Assembly (NCBI GenBank): GCA_963971575.1
Contig: OZ020618.1
Location: forward strand, 34,078,731-34,142,730
Direction: 5' to 3'
DNA length: 64,000 nucleotides
Origin: Liopterus haemorrhoidalis
Lineage: Eukaryota; Arthropoda; Insecta; Coleoptera; Dytiscidae
The notes below the pieces were generated by a model. It saw nothing but the letters and a program-made list of their open reading frames with translations. It did not search any database and was not told the DNA's origin. How positions within the stretch are numbered: position 1 is the first letter of the stretch; each line of letters opens with the position of its first letter. The position numbers were made by a program, and so were the translations under genes. Shown here piece after piece: positions 1 through 12,029 of this stretch.

Positions 1-310
1 GATAGTCAAACCGTGACTATAACGAAATTCAACCAGAGAAGGAATTTTTAATTTACTAAAATGGTCTATTACTGGTGATATATTTCTGGAATTCTTTTGA
101 CGGGATGTCATAGATGTACACACTTGAAAATATTTAAATTATGCTACGAAATTTTAAGGATGTTTGAAATATTTTATCTGCGATATTTTGTACTTTGATA
201 GTTTTAAGAATATAGTAAAAGTTTTTGTTGCTTGTTTTAATAGACTGCGTTTTAGAAATTGACATGAAGTTAATAATAGAATTGCTGTGAATTTTTTTAC
301 AAATACTATA

Positions 311-867
311 TATAATCCATTTACGATGTTTCCTTCGCTGAGTAGGCCATAATAATTTTATGTTAACTAGGTTATTAAAAAAAAATGCATCACCTAAATA
401 AATATATTGCTAGTGTTGCCGAATGAATAAAATAATTTTATTAGAATATAAAATATATTTAATATAAAATTATTAGAATTATTTTAATATTTATGAACTT
501 TATTGATACAATTGTCGTAAAATTCTATCTCTGCGATATATGGCTGCATTCATTGCCAAGCCAGATCATCCCGCATATGACCCTGTTCTACAAAATAGGC
601 ATACCTAGTCTTACGACAGAAAACTAAGAGCCAGTAGGCCTTTTGGTCTGAGGACTTTCGACATTTTGGGTGATATTGATTTTAATTAGTGCCCGAAATG
701 GCAAATTTCGCTTTGTGTGCTGTTCCACCATGGACGCAGCCACGTCCGCTTGTGAATCTCACATTAACTAGGTTTGATAACCTAGTTAATTTCTTCTTCT
801 CTTGGCCAACAACAATGCCACCCTAATATGACCTACTCAGATGAGGAAACATAGTGAATGGATTATA
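311..867. mobile_element. MITE, TATAATCCATT family, copy 1
   Basis: The left end TATAATCCATTTACGATG is mirrored at the right by a sequence ending GTGAATGGATTATA. The arms continue through the GTTTCC and CTGAGTAGG/CCTACTCAG blocks for about 40 bp with mismatches. A second copy lies at 24871-25125. Inside, 763-790 is a separate 12-bp-stem hairpin (ATTAACTAGGTT and its complement). No transposase was seen. The apparent target is TA-rich. Confidence 0.7.
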
Positions 868-1839
868 GCTTGAAAATGCAAGCACGGTCTTGTTCCCCTC
901 AACATTAAAAAACAGGTTATCAAGGTACACATTTACATTTTCTTGAACGTTAATCCGTACCCAAGGAAAAAAATGTTTTTCAGACTCCTCCCGCAAGAAA
1001 AATGGGAAAGAACCCAGTCTTATTGTCAATATCTAGGTTGGCCTTTTTATCCTAACGAAAACCTTAAAATACTTCTGGATCAAATTATTACTATATTTTT
1101 GTTATTTATTTAATAATTTACGAAAAAAATAATGAAAAATTGTACATAGGATAACTTTTCACTAGATCTTCACAGGTATTTTCGATTTAATTGAATTTTT
1201 AAAATAATATATTTTAAATTTTAAACTTAATTAATTATAAATTTTCCTTTAATTACTCAAAAATAAACACTCATTCTTTTACACATTTTAGGAACACGCG
1301 GAACACTTGTAGTTTTTCTTATAATGAAATATTGATTTGGAGAAAACGAAATAAGTAGAGTAATATCAATTGATTGTTTATTTATTTTCATAAATTTATA
1401 ATATAATTAATTTGAAATAAAATTATCACACCATTTATAAAAATTAAAATACAGTTGACATGAGAACGACCTAAAAGAGAGCAAGAAACGCAGTTATAAC
1501 TGACCTAACCATCTTTTAACAAATATTGATTATGTTATTTAAAATACCGGATGTCTGCGGTTCTTCATTCTAACGTTGCGTTTAGGAGCACATGGCTATT
1601 ATGAACATAGACGAGGATTTCATACTTGTCTTAACAATGTGCTCTAATTACATGAAAATATATTGTTTCATTCGTTTCAGGTTACAGTTCTCCTATGAGA
1701 ACATTTGGAAGATACAACAAAAATAATACAATCTTTAATTTTGTAAATGTGGAAGTAAGAAGAAATTATTTTTAGATAATATTCATATAAAATGTTTTAA
1801 ATATATTTAGAAAATAGCACCAAAACAAGAAGATCCAAT
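868..1839. other. AT-rich stretch, nothing recognised
   Basis: I see only poly(A/T)-rich sequence without a coding frame, terminal repeat or RNA-like element. Confidence 0.5.
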
Positions 1840-1997
1840 CAGATCAATTCTGTAAGAAGTTACTGTATAGTAACGTTACTACAAGATAAAATATTATAAA
1901 AAGTGTAATGACTTTCATTCATGATAGTAACTGACCTTGCTCATAGTGACAGATTTAGTTACTATGATCATAGTAACTGAGTTACAGAATTGGTCTG
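1840..1997. mobile_element. Short palindromic MITE
   Basis: The ends are imperfect inverted repeats: CAGATCAATTCTGTAA at the left and TTACAGAATTGGTCTG at the right. Internally it holds the perfect palindrome TAGTAACGTTACTA near 1868 and a 22-bp perfect palindrome built on AGTTACTATGA at 1957-1978. The TTCTGTAACT wording of the arms resembles the ends of the hairpin element near 24.0 kb, so the two may be related. Confidence 0.6.
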
Positions 1998-4349
1998 AAC
2001 GTATTTTGGGATAAAACAAAACAGAGAAGTTGCTTTTTTGAAAGATTTTACTATCGTATTTAAATATTTTTATAGAAATAGTTGCCTTGCTAGGATCTGT
2101 GTTAACTCTATTCTTCATCTTAAACACCAACCTTTAATATAATAAATCTCATTTTGTAATACGTAACTAAGAGGGGAAACTTCATGTTTTATGTTGTATA
2201 TTTATAAATATCATCTTAGGGTTTTAATTGTAAAATCGCATGTTTCAAAATTTTTGATAATTAATTGAATTAAATTATATAATCACAATTTTGACATGTC
2301 AATTTGGAATCTGACATTTGTAAATTTTGAATGAATATAACCTTAATATAATAAAGCTTAACAAAAAATTGAAAAGCCAGATTTACATTTTCCATGGTTC
2401 CATAAAAGTCCATTTACAACACAATCATCAGTCGCCAGATCTAATAACGTATTACAAAATGAAATATATAATAAATACATTGATGTGTTAATTTAGTTAA
2501 CACGTGTTGGTTTATTTGAGATTCAAGCAATCGAGTATTTTAAGTTTTTGTTTTTCAAGTAGATAATTTGAAGTTATATTACTCATCTATCTTCAGATAG
2601 TATTTCCACTAAGTGTAAAGTATTAACCAGACACTGAAGTTCAACTGCGCATAATTAATGCCTATATTAATAGAAAACTGTATTATGTTGGTATTCATGT
2701 AACTTTCCAGTACAGGTATTTCCGGCTTCACAGTACCTCCCATTGCAGGTTTTCGGTTTTATTCATTACAATAGTTTGGTCATCTGATGTGGTCCAATAT
2801 TTTACAATTTATTTACTATTTAAATTTATAATATTTCGGAATGTGTTTCTTTTTAGTTCCATGCCAGAATTATAAAGACGGTGTGTCACTGATGTTTCAT
2901 ATCCCCTGGTCTAGGGTTTATGATTTCTTTGATATGTACAATATTTTTTTGCTGTGGTTGTAGAATAAATAAAAAAAAAAGGAAAGTGCAACAAACAAAA
3001 TTTTTTGATCACTTACCCCTAAATCAGGAAATATAAGTAGCACGTATCCCTATATGTTTGTTAAAAGATATATGGGTATATTCTCTCTATTTGAATGGAT
3101 CTATTCCTTTAGTAAGCTTCAACGGTGAATAGAGATCCAAAAATATTTTCTGTAAATATGACGAACTTATTTAGTTAACTGCGACTTAAACTATTTGTTG
3201 ATACCGAAGCATAATATGGTTTCTTACTATTTACAAGAAACACAAATTTATCTTCTTGTTTTGTAATTGTGTAATATTTTTCCTCCATATTTATTGTATT
3301 GACGTAGGTACTGGTAATAAAGTTCTAAATAAACTATAATTAATTCAATCTAATGGTTAAATAAACTAAAAATTAAATTGATTAGATAAACTGTAGAAAA
3401 ATAGATAAGAGAAAATTACATTCACAAATCAATATTCTGCAAATTAATGTGTATCTATTGCATTTGACGTCCGTCATTCCTGGATTCCTGAAAGACAGCC
3501 TACATAAGTTGCCAATTTAAAAATGACGAGAATGAACAGCTATCTGAACATTGGTCATTGCTTAGTCAGCAAAATATCAAACCCTTGTCAAATATCAATA
3601 TGTTACCTGTGAAATTCTCTGGAAGTAAGACCACAAGTTTTTGTAACTTTCAATTTTACTATTTTTTTGGTAGAATTTAGAGATTTGTATATAGAAGTAA
3701 TTTACAAAACAGATGGGGCAACAAATAAAATTAGAAGAAAATATTTAAATTAATATGTTTAGTAATAGACTTATTTTAGAGAGTTTAATAGTAAAACTTA
3801 AATCGCATTTATAAAGGCTTCAACTAACCCCAAAATTAATTTATTAGGGTCTAATAGAACTTATGCTAGTGAAAGTAGGTTAGTGGGGGAATAGTAGACT
3901 GCTTTAAAATAGTCAGGGAAATCTATCGCTCAATTTCAATCGACAATATCTTTCACCACTCACAATCAAGCACATTGTAAGTGTTGATAAAAAATAATGA
4001 TAAAAATTGTCTGTACAATTGTCCTCATCATTAACTTCTACCAGTCGAATTTGTTCACTGTTGAACATAGGCCTCACCACTGATTCTCCAAACCTTTCTG
4101 TCTTGAGCTAACAATAGTCAATTTCTGGCAATTCTTTTGTCTAGCCCATTTCCACTTTAGGTTTGTTATTCGGCCTGTTGTGTCGCATAGTCCAGTTTGC
4201 CCTCTATGTTTTTGTTTTCAATACTAAAAAATCAATATTTAACATTGAATCTTTGTGTGACACATACATAATTTGTCTACCTATTTATTAATACTATTAC
4301 TATCATTTCGTTAATATATCGCTGTATATGAATTATTTGATCCGTTGTC
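1998..4349. other. AT-rich non-coding DNA
   Basis: I found no supported gene, RNA or terminal-repeat element. Long runs of low-complexity A/T sequence alternate with apparently unique sequence. Confidence 0.5.
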
Positions 4350-4500
4350 TTAAGCCTCGTTTGTAATAGGTCCATAGCACAAGTGATCCATAAGATACTG
4401 CCAGATACAAACAGATGTTCATATTATAAACAGAACAACGAAAGTCATTCATTATCTCATAGATCACTTGTGCTATGGACCTATTGTAAACGAGACTTAA
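4350..4500. mobile_element. TTAA-bounded hairpin MITE, copy 1
   Basis: TTAA followed by GCCTCGTTTGTAATAGGTCC is mirrored by an arm ending CTATTGTAAACGAGAC then TTAA. The arms pair over roughly 40 bp, including the CATAGCACAAGTGATC block. The inner part carries the family-typical TATTATAAACAGAACAACG. The target duplication appears to be TTAA. It abuts copy 2 at a shared TTAA (4497-4500). Confidence 0.75.
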
Positions 4501-4996
4501 GCCTGGTTTATAATAGCTACATAACATAACGCATGGCATATAACATAGCAAGTCTCCATAGCACAACGCACAAGGCATAACTACGGTGTTTATAATAGAG
4601 CCAGTGTACCGCATTAGTACAGTAGTCGGATCGCGGAGCTCTTGTTGGTTTGTCGTACAATATTGGATTATTTTCCTTTAATTCAACCAACCTCGCTTCT
4701 TTTTCCATTTTTAATAAGTTGTAAACACAATAATAACCAAAAAAATATACAAAAACTTATGACAATTGTCAAACACGGCGCATGCTCGCCACTCTCTTCT
4801 GTGATTGGGTACGCATAGCCTCCACAAACATGAATGTTCAACTTGGTGAAGTTTTATGTTATGGAGTTGTGTGTCTATGTTGTGCGGTTGTATTATAAAC
4901 AGGACAACGATAATACTATGTTTCAACTTGATTAAGTTATGGAGCCATTCTATGCATATGCTATGCGTTATGTTATGAGTCTATTAGAAACCAGGC
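4501..4996. mobile_element. TTAA-bounded MITE, copy 2
   Basis: It starts GCCTGGTTTATAATAGC directly after the TTAA that ends copy 1 and finishes CTATTAGAAACCAGGC before TTTAA. Subterminal blocks CATAACATAACGCATGGC and GCTATGCGTTATGTTATG extend the arms. The short open frames inside are shadows of the repeat. Confidence 0.7.
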
Positions 4997-5292
4997 TTTA
5001 AGTGTTTGATTGTGTACTGTTGCACGCGTGTTCTCCGGCCCACTATTATTTAAAAAAGAAATGCTGTAGCCTTATTTCGAAAAAGTTTGGAGATCTCGAA
5101 TCTAGTCTGTAAATGAATTTAAGCAAAAGAGAAAGAATAAAATTTCCTTTTTTCTAATCTGGCCCGTACTTCAAAATTGATAACAGTAGATTCTCAATGT
5201 CCAAATAAAGCGTAGAGCAAAAAGAATAACTGTTTCTTTTCCTTCTGCAGTGTGTGAAAATTATTTGTACGGAGTAACGTTTGGCCGAATTA

Positions 5293-5689
5293 CAGGTACT
5301 TCTCACTGAACGACCTATCTGTTTAACGACCGCTCGTACTTAAGACCAGCTCTCCAGCGCGGAGATGCACTGAACTGGTCAAATACTCTTCATAAACTGA
5401 TCACGTTTAAGAATAAAACAAAGCATAACCGTCAAATTCACTTAATAATTCCGGCTGCTTTAAAGGAATCGATGACTAAAATGTTAATATACATGTCTTT
5501 TTTTGTGAATATACTTTTTTTGGTACATCATTTTTATAATTTTTGCTCATTGTTTTTTATGTTGTGTATTTCGTTTTGTTCATCCCTTTTCAGAATAAAC
5601 AAAAACGTTTAAGCTCCTCGCTTATCAACCAATTCGTTTAACGACTTAGTCGTAGGAACGAAATTCGGTCGTTAAATGAGGAGTACCTG
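5293..5689. mobile_element. Tigger/pogo-like MITE with TA duplication
   Basis: TA then CAGGTACTTCTCACTGAACG at the left faces ...AATGAGGAGTACCTG then TA at the right. The arms share CAGGTACTYCTCA, followed by TTTAACGACCG-type sequence. The CAGG...CCTG termini, TA duplication and AACGACC wording are typical of pogo/Tigger non-autonomous copies. The element is 397 bp with no coding capacity. Confidence 0.7.
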
Positions 5690-6354
5690 TAATTACTAGA
5701 ACCAAAATTACTAGCATAAAAGACGTCTACAATGCTGCAGTTTTTTAGATTTTACCTTTTCTTAGAATTTTCGTAGATTCTACATTTTTGCAAATGTCTG
5801 GCGCCAAATTATTGAATTTTATATTAGATCTACTGAAATGGAGTAGTGCCAGTTTTTCAGGTATCACTGTCCTCTATCTGTTACTTTCATATTTGTCAAA
5901 ATAAATAATTTGGTTTCATAAATTTTATTACAAATGTGTGACATATAATTTCATTGAAACATTTTGTTGGAAACAAAATATTGACAATTACAAACAAACA
6001 TTTAACAAATAATTAATCAATAAAAATAGACGAAAAAGATGCTTCTTGACATCAAATTTTAGCTTACACTTAAGTAGTTAAATTTGATTTATAAAGTTAT
6101 TCAAAAGTAAATAATAATAATTGTTAGTGTTCTATTTAAAAAGTGTAAGGCCCGGTATTATAAACGCTTATTAAAAGTTTGTAGTATATTTAATAATATA
6201 TAAACTGTATCCTAAAACACTAATAAGTTTAATTAATATACTACTAATCTACCTATTATTTTTATAGGTATCTTTTGATGCTATTAAGTTATTTAATAGC
6301 TTTCTTTTTTAACATTTGAAGGTTAAAATATATATTTTCCTGAAAAATGGAAAC

Positions 6355-6405
6355 GGTCTGTCCCATACTCCTATACGTCCTATAGTATAGGACAGACCGT
6401 TCGGC
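6355..6405. repeat. Palindrome inside the Harbinger copy
   Basis: ACGGTCTGTCC and GGACAGACCGT form the outer stem, with an inner CCTATA.../TATAGTATAGG arm. This makes a cruciform-capable sequence of about 50 bp, possibly a small nested MITE. Confidence 0.55.
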
Positions 6406-6490
6406 TAGACTATGATTAACCGTTCCTGTCCGTTCCAAACATTTTAATGTGGAAATACATTATTTTATACATTTGACAATAATATTGGAC

Positions 6491-6520
6491 TGAGGATGAT
6501 TGGATTACCAATCGAAACGT
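6491..6520 (+). other. Hammerhead-like hairpin typical of Penelope-like elements
   Basis: CTGAGGAT is followed by a 6-bp stem (GATTGG/CCAATC) with a 4-nt loop and then CGAAACG. A second example with different stem bases but the same frame lies near 46298. Stem covariation with a fixed CTGARGAT...CGAAAYG frame resembles the truncated hammerhead motifs of Penelope-like retroelements. No reverse transcriptase was seen nearby. Confidence 0.4.
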
Positions 6521-6781
6521 CTCGATAAACATTTTTTAATAAATGTATGACGAGTATATCAGGGTATATATTATATTTAGTGCAGAAGAGTATGCAAGTA
6601 CATTTATTTAATGAATTATACGTATAATATAACATGAAATGTTGTAATCCGATCAGCAGTTAGCAGTATTTATTCAGTTTCTAGTACTATCTAGTAAGTT
6701 CTATAAATTCTTCACCAAGTAATGAAAAAGTTATAGAAATGCGTTTGTTAGGGTCAGGAAAATCCAGTGGAATATTGTAAT

Positions 6782-6965
6782 AACTAAGAATTTCGCGATT
6801 TCATATTTCCAAAGAAACTACCTTATGTATACTGGCATTAATAAAAGATCATATTGAACCAGTGACATATCGCAATCAATCAGTGCACTAAATCAGTTAT
6901 TAATTCCATTAAAATATTAGGCATCTTCTGGTTAGTTATAAATGTTGGAGATGAATTTACATTAT
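6782..6965 (+). pseudogene. Harbinger transposase fragment (HARBI1-like), frameshifted
   Basis: One frame reads RFHISKETTLCILALIKDHI then EPVTYRNQSVH before a stop. After frame changes it continues ALNQLLIPLKY and VINVGDEF. These correspond to the conserved N-terminal stretch of Harbinger transposases (RxSKETF...LI...I.PVT.R...., LQLLIALRFYATGSF, VGD). At least two frame breaks and in-frame stops make it a pseudogene. The catalytic DDE region was not located. The call agrees with the enclosing terminal repeats and TAA duplication. Confidence 0.65.
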
Positions 6966-7454
6966 ACATAGTAAAAGTAGATGGCTGTGAAAAAGGGATC
7001 CATTATCACTTTTAGCATTATTTGGCTTTATTGCGTCAGTCCTCATTCTCGAGTTTTAACAATCGACAATTTTCAGTATTTGACATTGTTCTTGTTTGTA
7101 TACTTTTTAAATGTATCCCGTTTTTCTATTTCCATTTTTTTTGCCTTAAAGTTCGTAAAATTGATGCAAATATATAATTGTGACAAGAGAAAACCATTGC
7201 TATCGTTGATTTTTTCAACCATATAAATATTTTAAAGAAAATTTGCCTAAATCAGTCCTAAGCCTGGAAAAATGCATAACTATTCAGTGAAAATTTCTAT
7301 ATGACCACTATGAGGAACAACTGAGAGAATTATATCTCGGATTATATAAAGGTTTCAGTGTTAAAAACAGGTAACTTTAACCTCTTATTGCCACAAATTA
7401 ATAACAAACTACTTAACCAGCTATTAAATAACCTCTTTATAATACCGGACCTAA

Positions 7455-8156
7455 ATATTTGTAAACAGCAATAAATGTCCTTATAATCAATCGCCTTAAG
7501 AATTCCGTGGTTGTTTAATTTTTCCCATTATTTTATCCTTGTTAATCATTCTTAAATTGAATGTATTTTACTATTGTATCTTAATCAGCAACAGATCCTT
7601 ACATTATCATATAACTGTCTATTGTTCAGATTGAATATTACGTCATCAAAAATCTGTTTATTGAGATGTTGATTTATGAGCTCATGCTCATAAAACACAA
7701 TAGGCAGCTGTAATAATCAGTAAATTATGTGCCGTTTAACACAAAATAAAAATAACTGGAACATTCTAATCCTAAAACGTTCACCGTCTTTTCGTCCTCG
7801 TAAAGTAGGCCACAAGTGGGATGAAATTAAATGATGTTATAATTTTAATAGCTAACATATTAGATTCGTCAACTTACTAAAGCAGCGTTTTAATTTGGTT
7901 TTTAGACCCTTTTACATTATTTAAAACAATTGCTGAACCAACAGTATTTTGTTTTAAGTATAATTTGATTAATATGCACAGGCTGAGATTTTGTAAATGA
8001 AAATTAGTATTATTATTAATATGTTAAGAAAGCATTATAAAGGAATATCATACAGGCATATTCTACCTTTACGGCAGGGTTGGGTAGCTGTCGAATACTG
8101 AAAAACATACATATATGACAGTAAATTATTCCAAACATTATTTATTATGTTATAAT
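7455..8156. other. AT-rich non-coding DNA
   Basis: No gene or terminal-repeat structure was recognised. Confidence 0.5.
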
Positions 8157-8677
8157 AAAGCTAATTCACAGCTCTTAAATTAGTCGACTATAGACTATGC
8201 ATTGTGTATAAAATTAGTAGATAGTTTTAACGTTTAACGAAAGCGTTTACAGTTCTGAAAATGAATGCGTAACGAATATTGTGACATCTATGTTTTTTCG
8301 AACCAACTATTATGGAAAAAAAGCATTTGTGACTTTTTTCGAACCCGCCATCAGAGAGATCGTGATTTCTTACTAAATTTAATAACAAAATTATAACCAC
8401 AACTACAGCAATTCTTTATCGATTTACGATTTCCGAAATTTCTTAAAATATATGTGACAGTATTTTTTAGGTTATGTAAAGTGAGATAGCTAATGTGTGT
8501 TTATATGTCTGTCTCATTAAGACAGCGCACTAACTAGAATCGACAAAGCATAACGTATTACATTTAGAGTTCTGAACGGTCGTTCGCGTTACCATATGAC
8601 AAACTTGTTAGTGACAATCAACAGTGCACAAGTTACAGTCTATGGTCGACTAATTTATGAGCTGTGAACGCAGCTTT
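8157..8677. mobile_element. TIR element, AAAGCTGCGTTCACAGC family, copy 1
   Basis: Left AAAGCTAATTCACAGCTC and right GAGCTGTGAACGCAGCTTT start arms that run about 50 bp through TTAGTCGAC and TATAGACT blocks. The body includes GAACGGTCGTTCG and a TCTGTCTCATTAAGACAG stretch, both echoed in the partial copy at 28.5 kb. Confidence 0.65.
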
Positions 8678-8892
8678 AATCTTTTTAACTCTTAAAACAA
8701 CTGTAAACTTGACATTCATACCAATTTACCAAATAAAAACCCTTAACTGAACATAGCACTGCAATTACTTAACACAAAGTTAAAACCGATGCGATTTCTT
8801 CAAGAAACGCAGTTAAATTTTAACAACGTGCTATTTTAGCATTGATGTTAGCTAACGTAGGATTTAGCATTCCTGTATGAAACCGGGCATTT

Positions 8893-8945
8893 TAGTGTTA
8901 TTCTGGACACAACTTGTCAACTTTAACAGAGCTGTAATCTTCAAG
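8893..8945. mobile_element. End of the GTGTTATTCTGAACACA family
   Basis: GTGTTATTCTGGACACAAC is followed by TTGTCAACTTTAACAGAGCTGTAA. It is homologous to ends at about 17146-17290, 44757-44996 and 48379-48470. Its opposite arm was not identified with confidence. Confidence 0.5.
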
Positions 8946-10307
8946 GTTGCAATATGTCCTATATTTTAACATGTATCCTCCGTTGATTTTGAAACTTTAT
9001 AGTTCTGTTAAAGTGAATAAAGTCCATTCTACATTATACTTTTTTCAATACTTTTTTCAATACTATCCAACTCTGATGTCATTTCAACTTTTGATACTAC
9101 AGAATATAGTGTGGGGAAAAAATAAGAGACAGTGAAAAATTTTATATCTTCCAACTCTTATTACTTTTCATTGCCAACTTAAAAATTTTTAGGTTCAGAT
9201 GGCAGACAACAATTTGGTTATAGTAAACCAATTTATAAATATTGTTTAATTGTGCTAAGTTTATATTTAATTATATGATCTAAATAAACTTCTTATCAAC
9301 TTAATAAACTACTAAAAGTTAAGTTATAAACAAAAACTAAAAAGTTGGTATTGGTACGACTGAAAAGTATAGAACTGTCAATAAAAATTTGACCGGGGGT
9401 AATTTTGGATTCAAATATAAAGTAAAACTCGAGATTTTATATTTTGACTTATAAATTAAAGAAAATTCTTAATAATGTGTTTAATAATAACTTGTATTAT
9501 TATAGTTATTTACGTATAGAGGGCCAAAAGTAGAAGTTTACACGCGCGGACTGAGTTTGAGGCCCGACGCGTACGGGAGAGCCTAAACTCCTAAGAAGGG
9601 TGTAAACTTTCTTTGACCTGAGGTACGTACAACGTTATACGCACAACTGGTAATTTTGTGCTTGTTTTTGATATTGTATAACGTAGTTGCTATGGAATTG
9701 GTATGTGATTGTTTGCTATGTAAACAATAAATTTGGCCTATAAGTTAGTTGCTCTAATTATTTTTGTAACAGATAGTGACGAAGATTTTGATAATTATCT
9801 ATTTTATAGTTTTCAACTGTATTTTTAAATTTAAAAAATAAATTTACTGTTACTTACAAAGGTTCCGAATCGTATATTCGAAAATTACTTTCTTCACTAG
9901 TTATCATGAGCGGGCGTTTTATATTTTTTACAGCCCAGCGGGCGTAAAGTTGTATCTGTAACTAATACTTTTACTGTACCAAAATGTAGATTTTAATACT
10001 GATGTTATGTTAATAATCTGACCAGATGTGTATGTATAAGAATTTTACCACCGCTAGTAGACTTAACATATTTGTTTCAGAATAAGGGTATAAGTGTAAG
10101 TAACTCCGATGTAAATAAACATCTTCGGTCCAGTTGTGTGTAAAATATATTTATAGTATTGTCTACCCACTTAAACATCTGCAATTCTCATCTAAATTCG
10201 AACTCATTGTAAGCTCTTGTAAACTTTGAATCTCCGTTTATTATGTATTCTCGTGGTACCAATAAAATATTGATTTTATTGGTCATGAGTTTTTATTAGC
10301 TCTGTTC
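8946..10307. other. AT-rich DNA with one imperfect hairpin
   Basis: Around 9535-9610 GAAGTTTACAC faces GTGTAAACTTTC, and GAGTTTGAGGC faces GCCTAAACTC. This gives an imperfect GC-richer hairpin of about 80 bp, perhaps a small MITE. No gene was seen in the remainder. Confidence 0.4.
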
Positions 10308-10424
10308 GTAGAGCCATTTATAACGGTTTATTATCGTTAGACGCATGCGAAGAGTTATTTTAACGCATTTCTACGAACTGTGTGCTTGCGTCTGACGATT
10401 ATAAACCGGTAGAAATGGCTCTAC
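10308..10424. mobile_element. Hairpin MITE
   Basis: GTAGAGCCATTTATAACGG pairs with CCGGTAGAAATGGCTCTAC, and the arms continue through TCGTTAGACGCA/TGCGTCTGACGA. The whole 117-bp unit folds as one long imperfect hairpin and contains no coding sequence. Confidence 0.65.
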
Positions 10425-11529
10425 AAAGACACCTATTATCTCCACTGGTGACATTGGAGAAAAGTCCTTAGTTAATTTGAGCATTTGATTTTTAAAGATT
10501 TATTTCATTATTACTTTTTTTATATTTTATATTTTTATATTCCATTAATGACAATTCTTATGTAGCTAAAGTCTTCTTTATAAACCTCAGTTAAACAGTA
10601 CATAATTTTTACTAAAAGTGTTAATATCGTTATATTTTTGCGTCGTTTATTAAATTTATGTCGCAATTCCGCTGGTTTAATGGACTAACGCATGTCATAG
10701 CTATAATTATTCACAATATGTTTTAGGGCGATTTTATGACAGTTGAAAATATAGGGGTAGAATACATAGCAAATATTACGAGTATACTTCATATTTTTTT
10801 GAGAATCTACTAATGGATTCTCGAACGGATAAGGTATCAAAACACTATATGTATATTTAATCTTGGAGTAAACATATCGCCGTTAGTAAAGCACTGAAAA
10901 CTTGTAAAGCGACTCAAGGAAGTTGAGCTAAATTATAATACCCTGAAAATATTTAAAAAGCGAGGTAAAAAAGTTATTAATAATTAATTTATTGATCTTA
11001 AAATATTTGAATTTAAATATTTGCGGAGCACTGCGGTATATTTAAGTACACCAGTTCATTTTGACCCACACTTTAGCAAGTTCTTCTATTTCTATTCTTA
11101 CACCGCCCGTTTAAAAATAAACTAACAAAATGTTATATGTAGATTTAATTTAAATATCAGGCAGGTGTTAAAATCCAACGTGGATGTTTTTCTTAAAATA
11201 TTTCCTCGTGTATTTAAGTACAATTGCTGTATGATCAAGGTTATGAATCAGAATATAAGAATTTATTACTTAAATATCTTTCAATTGTGTAATGGGTTTG
11301 ACGTTTATTAATAATGCAATATATACTTTTTATCAATAAAATACGATTTCATTCCTTTGCGTGGATAAAACACGTCTTCATATTTTGGAAATTGAGAAAA
11401 ATGTACACATGGAGGTAAAAGTTCGAATATAAGAGCATTAAAATGCGTATAAAATTTATAATGTAATAATAATACTTTTATGATATATCAGTCACATCGT
11501 ATTGTAGAACGACGTAAGATCATGTTTAC
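10425..11529. other. AT-rich non-coding DNA
   Basis: No gene, RNA or terminal repeat was recognised. Confidence 0.45.
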
Positions 11530-11765
11530 ATTTACATGCCTACTAGTAACACGCACGAAACTAGTACGGACCGTCACGAGTTATCGTGGAGACGTCTGAC
11601 CGTCGATGACGTCGGCGCCTCGTGTTGCCGCCTCCTGGTTGCAGATATCGATGTACGGCGGTTGTTCGTGCCCGTGGCCTAGCGAGCACGTACGCCAATG
11701 ATGGCACGTGTCGTTGGCAACGTGTACGCCCCACCATCATCGGATTGTGTCTACTCTTTGTAGTT
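11530..11765. other. CpG-rich patch in AT-rich surroundings
   Basis: About 230 bp of markedly GC- and CpG-rich sequence (for example ATGACGTCGGCGCCTCG) stands out from flanks dominated by A/T. A 59-codon minus-strand frame (11561-11740) and a shorter plus-strand frame are open, but neither resembles a protein I know. It could be a promoter or 5' exon, a transposon end, or a domesticated segment. I cannot decide among these. Confidence 0.4.
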
Positions 11766-12029
11766 TATAGGTGCATGTGTGTCATGGACCATTGATATTT
11801 GGCCGTGTGTGTGTATTTTGCGTTGCATGCGTTTGCAAATTTGTAATTTGCAAGGCTACGTATTATCTCACATTAATGGAGAGGCTCGCTGAGTTACAGC
11901 GCTTGATTGGTTGTAGCGCACGTGCGCATTTTTACACACTGTGGTATAATTTACATGTACACGATAAAATTTGTTTACAATTTGTTTTTTTTTTTTTTTT
12001 GAAAGTTTTACATGATAAATTACATTTTC

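Larger units (their letters stand above)
6149..7451 (+). mobile_element. Decayed PIF/Harbinger transposon
   Basis: Terminal repeats GGCCCGGTATTATAAA (left) and TTTATAATACCGGACC (right) are flanked by TAA on both sides (6146-6148 and 7452-7454). This is the 3-bp target duplication expected of Harbinger elements. The roughly 1.3-kb body holds a broken transposase at about 6782-6970, a palindromic segment at 6355-6405 and a hairpin typical of Penelope-like retroelements near 6491. Confidence 0.75.
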
